A stretch of 64,000 nucleotides of DNA from Flavobacterium tructae (GTDB lineage: Bacteria > Bacteroidota > Bacteroidia > Flavobacteriales > Flavobacteriaceae). Positions 34,721 to 43,692 of this stretch are shown one piece after another. Position 1 is the first letter of the stretch. Every line of letters starts with the position of its first letter. A program made the translations under genes and the position numbers. The notes beneath the pieces are model-generated. The model saw only the letters and a list, made by a program, of their open reading frames with translations, made no database searches and was not told the DNA's origin. The stretch covers positions 422,991 through 486,990 of the forward strand of contig NZ_MUHH01000017.1 in assembly GCF_002217475.1 (NCBI RefSeq), written 5' to 3'.

Positions 34721-34740
34721 TTCAAATAAAATCTATAAAA

Positions 34741-34775
34741 AAGTCCGAAGCAATTAAGTTTCGGACTTTTTTTAT
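34741..34775. terminator. Bidirectional terminator between dedA and rodA
   Basis: A 9-bp stem (34741-34749 with 34760-34768) flanked by A on the left and T on the right, so it can end transcripts from both sides. Confidence 0.85.
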
Positions 34776-34791
34776 GTAATATGTTTTTCTT

Positions 34792-34840
34792 TTGTGAAAT
34801 GTAAAATGCGAGTCGTAAGATGTGAGAAATGAAATGCTAC
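34792..34840. repeat. 7-bp-phased repeat spacer (ATGTGAA type)
   Basis: Seven units in register from 34792: TTGTGAA, ATGTAAA, ATGCGAG, TCGTAAG, ATGTGAG, AAATGAA, ATGCTAC. The unit resembles that of the 33447-33540 spacer, but no inverted arm is present. Confidence 0.7.
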
Positions 34841-34885
34841 TTAAATATCAACTCCAGAAATCATTGAGCCTATGAACTAAAAAAA

Positions 34886-34925
34886 CTTAGCATCTTAGCA
34901 CCTCAGAAGCTTAGCACCTTTAAGA
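34886..34925. repeat. 8-bp-phased repeat (CTTAGCAC type)
   Basis: Units CTTAGCAT, CTTAGCAC, CTCAGAAG, CTTAGCAC and CTTTAAGA follow each other at exactly 8 bp, ending 4 nt before the rodA stop codon. Confidence 0.7.
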
Positions 34926-34928
34926 AAA

Positions 34929-36164
34929 CTACCATTCATTTACCTTATTGGCATCCATTTTTAAGAAGATAAACAGTAAAATTGTGAATCCCCAGAGTCC
35001 GGAACCTCCATAAGAAAAGAAAGGCAAAGGAACCCCAATTGTTGGGAAAATTCCAATAACCATGGCAATGTTAACAAAGAAGTGTATAAACAAAATTCCG
35101 GCAACACAATACCCGTATACCCTGCTGAATTTTGTTTTTTGTCTTTCAGCAAGATAAATAACTCTCAGAAATAAACCGGCAAAAAGCAAGATTACCACTA
35201 GAGATCCTGCAAAACCCCATTCTTCACCAACAGTTGTGAAGATGTAATCGGTGTGTTGTTCAGGAACGAATCCTCCTTTGGTTTGAGTTCCTTCAAGGAA
35301 ACCTTTTCCAATCCATCCCCCGGATCCAATAGCAATTTCAGATTGATTGGTGTTGTATCCAATACCTTTCATGTCAACACTTTTTCCTAATAAGATATTA
35401 AAACGGTCACGGTGGTGCTGTTTAAAAACATTATCGAAAACATAATCTACAGAGAAAACAAAAGCGGACATAACAGCTAAAAGAATACCGCTTAAGATAA
35501 TATTTCTATCAACCACCCTGCCTTTGAAATGTATGATCGTTAAAACTCCTAAGGCAATTAAAATAACCACATAAGGTTCCAGAACGAGTGTTAATACAAA
35601 TAATAGAATGGTAATGAATCCAGTCCATACGTACCAGGATGGTAGTCCTTCTCTATACAGAACAATGATGAAAATACTATAAATTAAAGCACTTCCCGGA
35701 TCGGGTTGAGGTAAAATTAATAATACAGGTGAAAATACAATAGCCAAAGCCTGAAGCTGCCTGTTAGTGTCTTTTAGGTTGATTTGTGTGTCACTTAAAT
35801 ATTTGGCCAATGCCAATGAAGTGGCTGCTTTGGCAAACTCAGATGGCTGCAAAGTGAAGCTGCCAATAGCGTACCAACATCTTTGCCCGGCAATAGTTTT
35901 TCCGAATAAGAACAAACCGGCTAAGGACAAAAGTGAAACGCCAAAAATAATAGTCGCATATTTCTCGTAGAACTTTCCATCTACAAAAAGCACCACAAAA
36001 ATCAGAGGAATGGTACATCCGATAAAGATTAATTGCTTTTGGTAAGTTCCTTCGGTTGATAATAAAGAGGAAGAATAGATGTTCAGCCACCCTAATATCA
36101 CCAACGAAATGTAGATAAAAACGCTTATCCAGTCAATGTTATTTTTTACACTTTGATTTTTCAT
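34929..36164 (-). CDS. rodA: Rod-shape protein RodA (SEDS glycosyltransferase)
   Basis: 411 residues with about ten membrane helices. SEDS-family marks include QPSEFAKAA early, the central loop with EEWGFAGS, and the C-terminal GIFPTIGVPLPFFSYGGSG. RodA polymerises lipid II into glycan strands for side-wall growth, working with the class B penicillin-binding protein encoded 15 nt upstream. It is the last gene of the mreCD-mrdA-rodA run. Confidence 0.95.
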   Translation of the reverse strand: MKNQSVKNNIDWISVFIYISLVILGWLNIYSSSLLSTEGTYQKQLIFIGCTIPLIFVVLFVDGKFYEKYATIIFGVSLLSLAGLFLFGKTIAGQRCWYAIGSFTLQPSEFAKAATSLALAKYLSDTQINLKDTNRQLQALAIVFSPVLLILPQPDPGSALIYSIFIIVLYREGLPSWYVWTGFITILLFVLTLVLEPYVVILIALGVLTIIHFKGRVVDRNIILSGILLAVMSAFVFSVDYVFDNVFKQHHRDRFNILLGKSVDMKGIGYNTNQSEIAIGSGGWIGKGFLEGTQTKGGFVPEQHTDYIFTTVGEEWGFAGSLVVILLFAGLFLRVIYLAERQKTKFSRVYGYCVAGILFIHFFVNIAMVIGIFPTIGVPLPFFSYGGSGLWGFTILLFIFLKMDANKVNEW

Positions 36165-36179
36165 TTGAAATAATCTTTG

Positions 36180-38144
36180 TTAGTTCTTTTTAGTGGTGTC
36201 TGATACTGTTTTTTTAACTTCTGCTTTAGGTGTCACCGGTTTAACGGGAACAATTTTAGCTTTTAAAAGAGAATCTTTTGGTGTAGATTCAATGGCACTG
36301 GCTTCGTTCATACCGCCCAGTTTTGCATACTCGCTGGCTAAGCTTTTGTTTAAAACCCTTGTTTCTAAATCGGTCCTGGTAATTTTATGTCTCAGATATT
36401 TTTCGATCATTAAACTGGCAATCGGACCCGCAACAGTTGCTCCAAATCCTCCATTTTCAATCATAATTGCAATTGCAATTTTTGGATTATCCTTTGGTGC
36501 AAAAGCCACAAATATAGAGTGATCTTTAAGCTGTGTTCTTTTACCGTTAATTTTTGCAAAATTTTCTGCCGTACCAGTTTTTCCGCAAATATCAATGCCT
36601 TCTACCCTAAGGGCGTAAGCTGTTCCTTTGTTATACACATCAAACAAACCGCTTATGACTGGCGGGAAATATTTTTGGTCAATTGTGGTAACATGTTTAG
36701 TGGTGAATTTTGCATCAATTTTCTTTCCTTCGATCTTTTTAATGATGTGAGGGGTGTAATAGTATCCCTGATTGGCGACAGTTGCCATCATATTGGCTAG
36801 TTGGATTGGAGTCATTAAAACTTCTCCCTGGCCAATAGCATTTGATACGATGGTTGTACTTCTCCAGCCTCCGTTAGGATAAATTCTTTTATATGTTTTT
36901 GATGTTGGGATATTTCCTCTTTTACCTGTTGGAAGGTCATAGCCCATAAATTGTCCCAAGCCGAAACTTTTAATATGATCGCTCCACACATCTACCGCCT
37001 TAGCAGGATTGTTATACTTGTTAATGGTTAGCATGTAAGATTGTGCAAAATAGGTGTTACAGGAATTGTAAATCCCATTGTGTAATTGATGAGGACCAAA
37101 ACCGTGGCATTTCATAAAACGGCCTCTACCATAGCTAAATCCATGGTGGCACATAAAAGTGGTCTGCTCGTTGATAACACCTTCCTGTAAAGCAACCAGA
37201 CCGGTAAGAATTTTAAACGGAGAACCGGGAGGGTACTCTGCTAAAAGTCCTCTGTCGTATAATGGTTTTGCAATCGAATCGTGATATAAAAGGGTGTAAT
37301 TTTTAGATCGTTGTCTTCCAACTAAAATTCCGGGATCATAAGAAGGAGCTGTTACTAATGCTAAAATCTCCCCACTTTTAGGTTCGATAGCGACAATTCC
37401 TCCTCTTTTATTGATCATTAACTCTTCTCCGTATTTTTGAAGCTCGGCATCAATTGTTAAGTTGATGTCTTCTCCCGCTACGGCGATAGTATCGTATCTA
37501 CCCTCTTTGTAAGAGCCAATTTCTCTATTGTATTTGTCTTTCTGAATGTATTTTACACCTTTAATACCTCTAAGGATGTCTTCGTAGCTTTCTTCAACAC
37601 CTTGTTTTCCAATTAAATCTCCACTATTGTAGTAAGGGTTTTTGGCAATTTGTCGTTCGTTTACCTGTGTGATAAAGCCAAAGATGTTGGCACCGTAATC
37701 TACTTCATAGTCACGAAGAGAACGCTTTTGAAAATAAAAGCCTTCATATTTTCGAATTTTTTCCTGAAAAGCGGCGAATTCATTTTTGTTCAGCTGTGCT
37801 AAAAATACCGAAGGCAGTCTTGGGCTGTATACCTTAGCCTTGGCAATTCTTTTATCGTACTCTTCTCTGGTAATGTTTAATAAAGTACAGAATTCAGGAA
37901 TATTAAGGTCTTCTTTGATTTCTCTCGGAATCACCATGATGTCATAAGAAGCCTGATTGGCAACCAATAATTTTCCATGTCGATCATAAATATAACCTCT
38001 TTCCGGATAGTCATACTTTTTCTTTATGGCATTATTTTCGGATTTTAACTTAAACGAATCATCGATAATCTGCAAATAAAAGATCCTGATCACTAGCAAG
38101 GATGCTGCAATAATAATTAAAGAGGGCAGCAAAACTTTTCTCAT
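36180..38144 (-). CDS. mrdA: Penicillin-binding protein 2 (elongasome transpeptidase)
   Basis: 654 residues. One N-terminal membrane helix (about 5-25) is followed by a dimerisation domain (from NAIKKKYDYPERGYIYDRHG) and a transpeptidase domain with the serine box SPFK (in PPGSPFKILTG), the SCN box (YNSCNTYF) and the KTG box (CGKTGTAE). It cross-links peptidoglycan during elongation together with RodA. The C-terminus adds a lysine- and threonine-rich tail (about 620-654). It overlaps mreD by 4 nt. Confidence 0.96.
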   Translation of the reverse strand: MRKVLLPSLIIIAASLLVIRIFYLQIIDDSFKLKSENNAIKKKYDYPERGYIYDRHGKLLVANQASYDIMVIPREIKEDLNIPEFCTLLNITREEYDKRIAKAKVYSPRLPSVFLAQLNKNEFAAFQEKIRKYEGFYFQKRSLRDYEVDYGANIFGFITQVNERQIAKNPYYNSGDLIGKQGVEESYEDILRGIKGVKYIQKDKYNREIGSYKEGRYDTIAVAGEDINLTIDAELQKYGEELMINKRGGIVAIEPKSGEILALVTAPSYDPGILVGRQRSKNYTLLYHDSIAKPLYDRGLLAEYPPGSPFKILTGLVALQEGVINEQTTFMCHHGFSYGRGRFMKCHGFGPHQLHNGIYNSCNTYFAQSYMLTINKYNNPAKAVDVWSDHIKSFGLGQFMGYDLPTGKRGNIPTSKTYKRIYPNGGWRSTTIVSNAIGQGEVLMTPIQLANMMATVANQGYYYTPHIIKKIEGKKIDAKFTTKHVTTIDQKYFPPVISGLFDVYNKGTAYALRVEGIDICGKTGTAENFAKINGKRTQLKDHSIFVAFAPKDNPKIAIAIMIENGGFGATVAGPIASLMIEKYLRHKITRTDLETRVLNKSLASEYAKLGGMNEASAIESTPKDSLLKAKIVPVKPVTPKAEVKKTVSDTTKKN

Positions 38145-38647
38145 CGTTTATTAGGCTTAATAAGGTAAATTATGATAATTGAGGTGATTATGGTAAAGAT
38201 CGAACTAAATAAAGTTCGAAGCAAAACGTCCAGAATAAATTTAAACTGAAAAGCTTCGAGAATAAATAACACGATGTGGTGTAATACAACAGAAACTAAA
38301 ATAAATGAAAACCGTTCGGGAGTTAAGGAATCATTCAGTTTAATAGTTTGATATTCATAACTAAGTCCAAACGAGAATTTAAAAATATAAGGTCTGTAAT
38401 AAGCCAGTACAAGACAGGCTGCTGCATGAATTCCTCCCGAATTACAAAACATGTCCATAATAATTCCAAGTAAGAAGCTGGATACAATCAAACCTGTTCG
38501 GTTGCTGTTTACCGGATACAAAATAATGTACAAGATATATGGGAAGGGACTTATGTACCCTAAAAAATTCATATTATTGAAAATAACAACCTGAATTGCT
38601 AGTAACATAATAAATCGAAAAATATTGAGTAACAAAGCGCTATTCAT
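38141..38647 (-). CDS. mreD: Rod-shape determining protein MreD
   Basis: 168 residues, almost entirely hydrophobic, with five or so helices. The identification rests on the size, topology and the position between mreC and mrdA, which is diagnostic. MreD is an inner-membrane partner of MreC in the elongasome. It overlaps mreC by 8 nt and mrdA by 4 nt, so translation is coupled across the three genes. Confidence 0.88.
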   Translation of the reverse strand: MNSALLLNIFRFIMLLAIQVVIFNNMNFLGYISPFPYILYIILYPVNSNRTGLIVSSFLLGIIMDMFCNSGGIHAAACLVLAYYRPYIFKFSFGLSYEYQTIKLNDSLTPERFSFILVSVVLHHIVLFILEAFQFKFILDVLLRTLFSSIFTIITSIIIIYLIKPNKR

Positions 38648-39464
38648 TTTTCTCCTTGTTTTCTAAATTAATAAGTTCTTCTCTGTCCTTGCTCTTGATG
38701 ATGTATACGTGTCCCAAGTTGGTCATATCGTTAAACAGTTTAACATTTATAACGTAGTAACTTGTGTTTTTCTCAATATAGATCTTGTCAACCGTTCCAA
38801 TGTTGATTCCTTCAGGGAAAATTACCGATTGTCCTCCGGTTACGATGGTGTCACCTTTTCTGATGGAAGCTAATCTCGGAACATCTTTTAGCTGTGCAAA
38901 TCCGGTGCTTTTACCGTCCCAGGTCAATGATCCAAAATGATTTGATTTTTTAATCTTGGCATTGATTTGAGATTTTGTATTCAAAATACTTACGACAGTC
39001 GCATATCTTGGTGATGTGTCATCAATAATACCAATAATTCCTAAGCTATTGATTACCCCCATATCCGGTTTAACGCCATCGTTTGCCCCTGAGTTAAGCG
39101 TGATGAAGTTTTCATGTGTGTTATAGGAGTTGTGAATTACTTTTGAAACAATAATATCCGCAGGTTTAACTCCTTTTACACTGTCTGCCAAAGGTAGTTT
39201 TGTGGTGTCTTGTTTGTTGAATAATAGACTTTTTAATCTTGCGTTTTCAAGTACAAGTTCGTCATTTTCAGTTCTTAAATTTAAATATTCATTTACGCGA
39301 TTGATTCTTTCATAAACACCTCCGCTTAGAAAATTGGCCGAACTGATTATTTTGCTTCTGTGGTAAGAATGAGACTGAACTGTGAGTGCCAACGAAATAC
39401 CTAAAAGCAGCAAAAACAGCAATCGATTACTGTTTCTTATAATGAAATTAAAAATTTGCTGCAT
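38640..39464 (-). CDS. mreC: Rod-shape determining protein MreC
   Basis: 274 residues: one N-terminal membrane helix (about 13-29), a short coiled coil (about 55-75) and the periplasmic beta domain (NSGANDGVKPDMGVINSLGIIGII ... TGGQSVIFPEGINIGTV). It links MreB to the periplasmic synthesis enzymes. It is first of the mreC-mreD-mrdA-rodA run, with a -7 element 41 nt upstream and a hairpin separating it from mreB, so the run may be transcribed apart from mreB as well as with it. Confidence 0.94.
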   Translation of the reverse strand: MQQIFNFIIRNSNRLLFLLLLGISLALTVQSHSYHRSKIISSANFLSGGVYERINRVNEYLNLRTENDELVLENARLKSLLFNKQDTTKLPLADSVKGVKPADIIVSKVIHNSYNTHENFITLNSGANDGVKPDMGVINSLGIIGIIDDTSPRYATVVSILNTKSQINAKIKKSNHFGSLTWDGKSTGFAQLKDVPRLASIRKGDTIVTGGQSVIFPEGINIGTVDKIYIEKNTSYYVINVKLFNDMTNLGHVYIIKSKDREELINLENKEKNE

Positions 39465-39505
39465 TTCTTGTGTGGTTATTTTGTTTCAGGATATGCTTTT
39501 GGTTT

Positions 39506-39513
39506 CAAATTTA
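39506..39513 (-). promoter_or_regulatory. -7 element TAAATTTG before mreC
   Basis: A perfect TAnnTTTG match 41 nt before the mreC ATG, just downstream of the mreB/mreC hairpin. Confidence 0.5.
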
Positions 39514-39517
39514 ATCA

Positions 39518-39541
39518 GAGCCAAATGTTTAAATTTGGCTC
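39518..39541 (-). terminator. Hairpin between mreB and mreC, possible weak terminator
   Basis: A perfect 9-bp stem (39518-39526 with 39533-39541) with a 6-nt loop. The T-run after it on the minus strand is poor, so it may only partly end mreB transcripts or act in processing. Confidence 0.45.
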
Positions 39542-39572
39542 CGAGAAAATATATTGATTGTTATTATGGATC

Positions 39573-40601
39573 TTATTTGATTAAGATACTTTTGAACTTT
39601 GTAATGTTTTTAAGTGCCATTCCGGTTCCACGAACAACAGCTCTTAACGGGTCTTCAGCAATATAAACAGGTAAATCTGTTTTTTGCGAAATACGTTTGT
39701 CAAGACCTCTTAACATCGACCCACCACCAGCTAAATAAATACCTGTGTTGTAGATATCGGCTGCTAATTCCGGCGGAGTCTGAGATAATGTTTCCATTAC
39801 CGCATCTTCAATACGCTGAATCGATTTGTCAAGTGCTTTTGCAATTTCACGGTAAGAAACATCTACTTGTTTTGGTTTCCCTGTAAGTAAGTCTCTACCC
39901 TGAACTGACATGTCTTCCGGTGGTCCGTCTAAATCTTCGATTGCGGCACCAATTTGAATTTTTATTTTCTCTGCAGTACTTTCTCCAACAAAAAGGTTGT
40001 GTTGCGTACGCATGTAATAAACAATATCATTTGTGAAAACGTCACCTGCAATTTTTACAGATTTGTCACACACAATTCCACCTAATGCGATAACGGCAAT
40101 TTCTGTAGTACCACCTCCAATATCAACAATCATGTTTCCTTTTGGCTGCATGATATCGATACCAATACCAATCGCTGCTGCCATTGGCTCGTGAATTAAG
40201 TAAACTTCTTTTCCGTTTACTCTCTCACAAGATTCTTTTACCGCTCTCATCTCCACTTCGGTAATACCGGATGGAATACAAACCACCATTCTTAAAGCCG
40301 GAGTAAACATGCGTTTTTTTAATGCCGGAATACTTTTGATGAACATGTTGATCATCTTTTCCGAAGCGTCAAAATCAGCAATTACACCGTCTTTCAAAGG
40401 CCTTATGGTCTTGATGTTTTCATGCGTTTTACCTTGCATCATATTGGCTTCCTTACCAACAGCAATGATTTTGCCTGATATTCTATCACGTGCAACGATC
40501 GATGGACTATCAATAACAACTTTATCATTATGTATGATTAAAGTGTTTGCGGTACCAAGGTCTATCGCAATATCCTCGGTCATGAAATCAAAAAATCCCA
40601 T
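39573..40601 (-). CDS. mreB: Rod-shape determining actin homologue MreB
   Basis: 342 residues, the usual length. Phosphate 1 loop (IDLGTANTLI), phosphate 2 (IVDIGGGTTEIAVI) and the adenosine loop (AGGGSMLRGLD) of the actin fold are clear. It forms membrane-bound filaments that guide the elongation machinery. It stands at the head of the mreB-mreC-mreD-mrdA-rodA cluster; its -7 element lies 40 nt upstream, against the purH stop. Confidence 0.97.
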   Translation of the reverse strand: MGFFDFMTEDIAIDLGTANTLIIHNDKVVIDSPSIVARDRISGKIIAVGKEANMMQGKTHENIKTIRPLKDGVIADFDASEKMINMFIKSIPALKKRMFTPALRMVVCIPSGITEVEMRAVKESCERVNGKEVYLIHEPMAAAIGIGIDIMQPKGNMIVDIGGGTTEIAVIALGGIVCDKSVKIAGDVFTNDIVYYMRTQHNLFVGESTAEKIKIQIGAAIEDLDGPPEDMSVQGRDLLTGKPKQVDVSYREIAKALDKSIQRIEDAVMETLSQTPPELAADIYNTGIYLAGGGSMLRGLDKRISQKTDLPVYIAEDPLRAVVRGTGMALKNITKFKSILIK

Positions 40602-40641
40602 AAGTTTTTTAGGGGTTTAAAATGTTATAAATTATTTTGAA

Positions 40642-40649
40642 CAAAGTTA
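40642..40649 (-). promoter_or_regulatory. -7 element TAACTTTG of mreB
   Basis: A perfect TAnnTTTG match 40 nt before the mreB ATG. No -33 TTG at the usual distance; that region lies within the end of purH. Confidence 0.45.
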
Positions 40650-40655
40650 AACAAA

Positions 40656-42182
40656 TTAATGTTTAAAATGACGTGTTCCCGTAAATACCATTGCAAGATT
40701 GTTTTCATTGCAATAATTTATGCTTAATTCGTCTTTTATTGAGCCTCCTGGCTGAATAACAGCAGTTATTCCTGCTTTTTTGGCTAATTCTACACAATCC
40801 GGAAATGGAAAAAATGCATCACTTGCCATCGAAGCACCGGTTAAATCAAATCCAAAAGCTTTTGCTTTGTCAACTGCCTGAACTAAAGCATCAACTCTTG
40901 AAGTCTGACCTGTTCCTGACGAAATTAATGTTCCGTTTTTAGCAAATACGATTGTATTTGATTTGGTGTTTTTACAAATTTTTGAAGCAAATATCAAATC
41001 TTCTATTTCTTCAGCTGTAGGCTCAGTAATAGTAACGGTTTTTAAATGCTCTTTAGTATCTGTAATATTATTTCTGTCCTGAATTAACAATCCGTTAAGA
41101 CATGTTCTTACTTGTCTTGTTGGTAATTCAACTTCATTTTGAATTAAAATGATTCTGTTTTTCTTTTCTTGTAGTATTGTAATTGCCTCTTCGTCATAAC
41201 TTGGAGCGATTACTACTTCACAGAATAATTTGTTGATTTCTTCTGCTGTTGCTACATCAATTTTAGTATTTGCAATCAAAACCCCGCCAAAAGCAGATGT
41301 TGGATCACAAGCAAGCGCTGCTAAATAAGCCTCACTAATTGTTTTTCTTGAAGCTAAACCACAAGCGTTATTGTGTTTTAAAATGGCAAATGTTGGGCCG
41401 TCAGTTTTGAACTCATTAATTAAGTTTACTGCAGCATCAACATCTAATAAGTTGTTGTATGATAATTCTTTTCCGTGAACTTTTTTGAACATAGCATCAA
41501 AATCGCCAAAGAAGAATCCTTTTTGATGAGGGTTTTCACCGTATCTTAAAACCTGACCATCTGCAATACTTTCTTTGTAAATGGTTTCGTCAGTGTTGAA
41601 ATAGTTAAAAATAGCTCCGTCGTAGTGAGAGGAAACGTGGAATGCTTTGGTAGCCAATAATCTTCTGTTTTCAAGAGTAGTTGCTCCATTTTGTTCTGTA
41701 ATCAAATCTAAAAGCAGGCTGTATTCGTTTACCGAAGCAACAATTACAGTGTCTTTGAAGTTTTTTGCACCGGCACGGATCAAAGAAATTCCGCCAATGT
41801 CAATTTTTTCAATAATATCCTGCTCACTTGCACCTGAGGCAACTGTTTTTTCGAACGGATACAAATCAACGATTACTAAATCAATCTGAGGAATATCGAA
41901 TTCTTTCATCTGCTGAACGTCACTTTCGTTATCCTGACGGTTCAAAATTCCACCAAAGATTTTCGGGTGAAGTGTTTTTACTCTTCCTCCAAGTATTTCA
42001 GGGAAAGAAGTAATGTCTTCAACAGGAACAACAGGAATACCAAGGTTTTTTATGAAATCTTCGGTTCCTCCGGTCGAGTAAAGTGTTACGTTTTGTTCGT
42101 GTAATTTTCTAACGATTGGCTCTAAACCGTCTTTTGAAAAAACAGAGATTAATGCCGATTGTATTGTTTTAGTTGTGCTCAT
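40656..42182 (-). CDS. purH: Bifunctional AICAR formyltransferase / IMP cyclohydrolase
   Basis: 508 residues. The N-terminal MGS-like IMP cyclohydrolase domain (1 to about 190) begins with IQSALISVFSKDGLEPIV and has the YSTGGTEDFI segment; the C-terminal AICAR transformylase domain includes LRYGENPHQKG and the catalytic KHNNACG segment. It performs the last two steps of IMP synthesis. The gene has its own -7 element 25 nt upstream and is followed closely by mreB. Confidence 0.97.
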   Translation of the reverse strand: MSTTKTIQSALISVFSKDGLEPIVRKLHEQNVTLYSTGGTEDFIKNLGIPVVPVEDITSFPEILGGRVKTLHPKIFGGILNRQDNESDVQQMKEFDIPQIDLVIVDLYPFEKTVASGASEQDIIEKIDIGGISLIRAGAKNFKDTVIVASVNEYSLLLDLITEQNGATTLENRRLLATKAFHVSSHYDGAIFNYFNTDETIYKESIADGQVLRYGENPHQKGFFFGDFDAMFKKVHGKELSYNNLLDVDAAVNLINEFKTDGPTFAILKHNNACGLASRKTISEAYLAALACDPTSAFGGVLIANTKIDVATAEEINKLFCEVVIAPSYDEEAITILQEKKNRIILIQNEVELPTRQVRTCLNGLLIQDRNNITDTKEHLKTVTITEPTAEEIEDLIFASKICKNTKSNTIVFAKNGTLISSGTGQTSRVDALVQAVDKAKAFGFDLTGASMASDAFFPFPDCVELAKKAGITAVIQPGGSIKDELSINYCNENNLAMVFTGTRHFKH

Positions 42183-42207
42183 CGTGTAGTTATGATTTTT
42201 GAGACTG

Positions 42208-42215
42208 CAAAAGTA
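42208..42215 (-). promoter_or_regulatory. -7 element TACTTTTG of purH
   Basis: A perfect TAnnTTTG match 25 nt before the purH ATG. No purine riboswitch-like fold was recognised in the leader. Confidence 0.5.
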
Positions 42216-42348
42216 GTTTTTTTATATATTATTTTAAAGAAAATTAATGTAACATTATGCTAAAAAAATCTACTGATGAGTAAGTTAACTTTTATTAGGT
42301 TTTTGATTTTAAATTATTGAATTTTACTTTATTGAAAAATACGACTAT

Positions 42349-43596
42349 ATGCTTGTTTATCTAAGATTATTAAAAGAAAGTTTGGGTTTTGCCGTAAATG
42401 CGCTGCGAAATAATAAACTGCGAACGTTGTTGTCGTTATTAGGGGTTACGATCGGAATTTTTTCGATTATTGCTGTTTTGGCGGCGGTCGATTCTTTAGA
42501 TCGTAAAATTTCTAAAGATTTGAGTAGCTTAGATAAAAATACAATTTATTTAATGAAGTTTAGTTTTGGACCTTCTGAAATTCCACAATGGAAAAGAGAT
42601 CAGTTTCCAAATGTGAAATATGATGAGTATGTAGGGCTGAAAAATTCATTGACCAATACGGATCAGGTAGCATATCAGCTTTTTGTGAAACACGAAAGTT
42701 TAAAATACGATTCAAAAACCGTAAGTGATGTAAATATTATCCCGTCGTCGAATGAAATTGTAAATATTGAAGGATTAAGTTTTGATAAAGGGAGATTTTA
42801 TACCGAATCTGAGTCGAATTCCGGTGCGGCTGTTATTGTTTTGGGTTACGAAATTGCTGAAGGGCTTTTCGGTACAAGTGATCCCATTGGGAAGAGTATC
42901 CGTTTGTACGGACAACGTTTTAATGTAATTGGTGTAATTGCAAAACAAGGAGCAGGTTTTTTTGGAGACAGTAATGATACATCGGTTTATTTGCCAGCCA
43001 ATTTTTTACGCCGAATGTATGGTGATAGTGATGCCATGACACCCGTAATTGTTGTAAAGCCTGTAAAAGGGATAGATATGGATGCTTATAAGGCACAGGT
43101 GGCACAAAAAATAAGAGCTATTCGTGGTATGAAAGCAGGAGAAATAGATAATTTCTTTATTAATGTACTTTCCGGATTTACCGATTTTATAGATGGAATT
43201 TTAGGACAGATGAATGTCGTGGGATGGATTATCAGTGGATTTTCTCTTTTGGTAGGTGGTTTTGGAATTGCCAATATTATGTTTGTATCTGTAAAAGAAA
43301 GAACCAATTTAATCGGAATTCAGAAATCACTGGGCGCTAAAAACCGATTTATTTTATTTCAGTTTTTGTTTGAAGCCGTAATTCTTTCTGTTATTGGTGG
43401 GATAATAGGTTTGGTGATGGTTTGGGGAATTGCACTGGTCTTAACAAAAATGCTTGATTTTGAATTTGTTCTTAGTTTCGGAAATATAATTTTAGGAACC
43501 ACTCTCGCCGCATTTATCGGTTTAATTTCGGGAATATTGCCAGCAATCTCCGCTGCAAATCTGGATCCGGTTGAAGCCATTCGAACCGGGATGTAG
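42349..43596 (+). CDS. MacB/FtsX-type ABC transporter permease
   Basis: 415 residues with the four-helix layout of the MacB/FtsX family: one helix near 22-46 (NKLRTLLSLLGVTIGIFSIIAVL), a large periplasmic MacB-like core domain (about 50-290) and three C-terminal helices with SLGAKNRFILFQFLFEAV. Such permeases, with an ATPase, drive export or lipoprotein-related mechanotransmission across the envelope. No ATPase gene is nearby, so its partner is encoded elsewhere. The start at 42349 gives the typical N-terminus MLVYLRLLKESLGFAVNALR. Confidence 0.88.
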   Translation: MLVYLRLLKESLGFAVNALRNNKLRTLLSLLGVTIGIFSIIAVLAAVDSLDRKISKDLSSLDKNTIYLMKFSFGPSEIPQWKRDQFPNVKYDEYVGLKNSLTNTDQVAYQLFVKHESLKYDSKTVSDVNIIPSSNEIVNIEGLSFDKGRFYTESESNSGAAVIVLGYEIAEGLFGTSDPIGKSIRLYGQRFNVIGVIAKQGAGFFGDSNDTSVYLPANFLRRMYGDSDAMTPVIVVKPVKGIDMDAYKAQVAQKIRAIRGMKAGEIDNFFINVLSGFTDFIDGILGQMNVVGWIISGFSLLVGGFGIANIMFVSVKERTNLIGIQKSLGAKNRFILFQFLFEAVILSVIGGIIGLVMVWGIALVLTKMLDFEFVLSFGNIILGTTLAAFIGLISGILPAISAANLDPVEAIRTGM

Positions 43597-43692
43597 GCAT
43601 TCTGCTAAAAAATCAATTTTTAACCGTTATTATTTTAGCTCTGCTGTTGAATTTTATCGTAATTTTAATACCCTAACTTAAAAAGCGATACG

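Noticed and set aside
42183..42348. Purine riboswitch upstream of purH
   Set aside because: The leader after the -7 element is only about 20 nt, too short for the aptamer.
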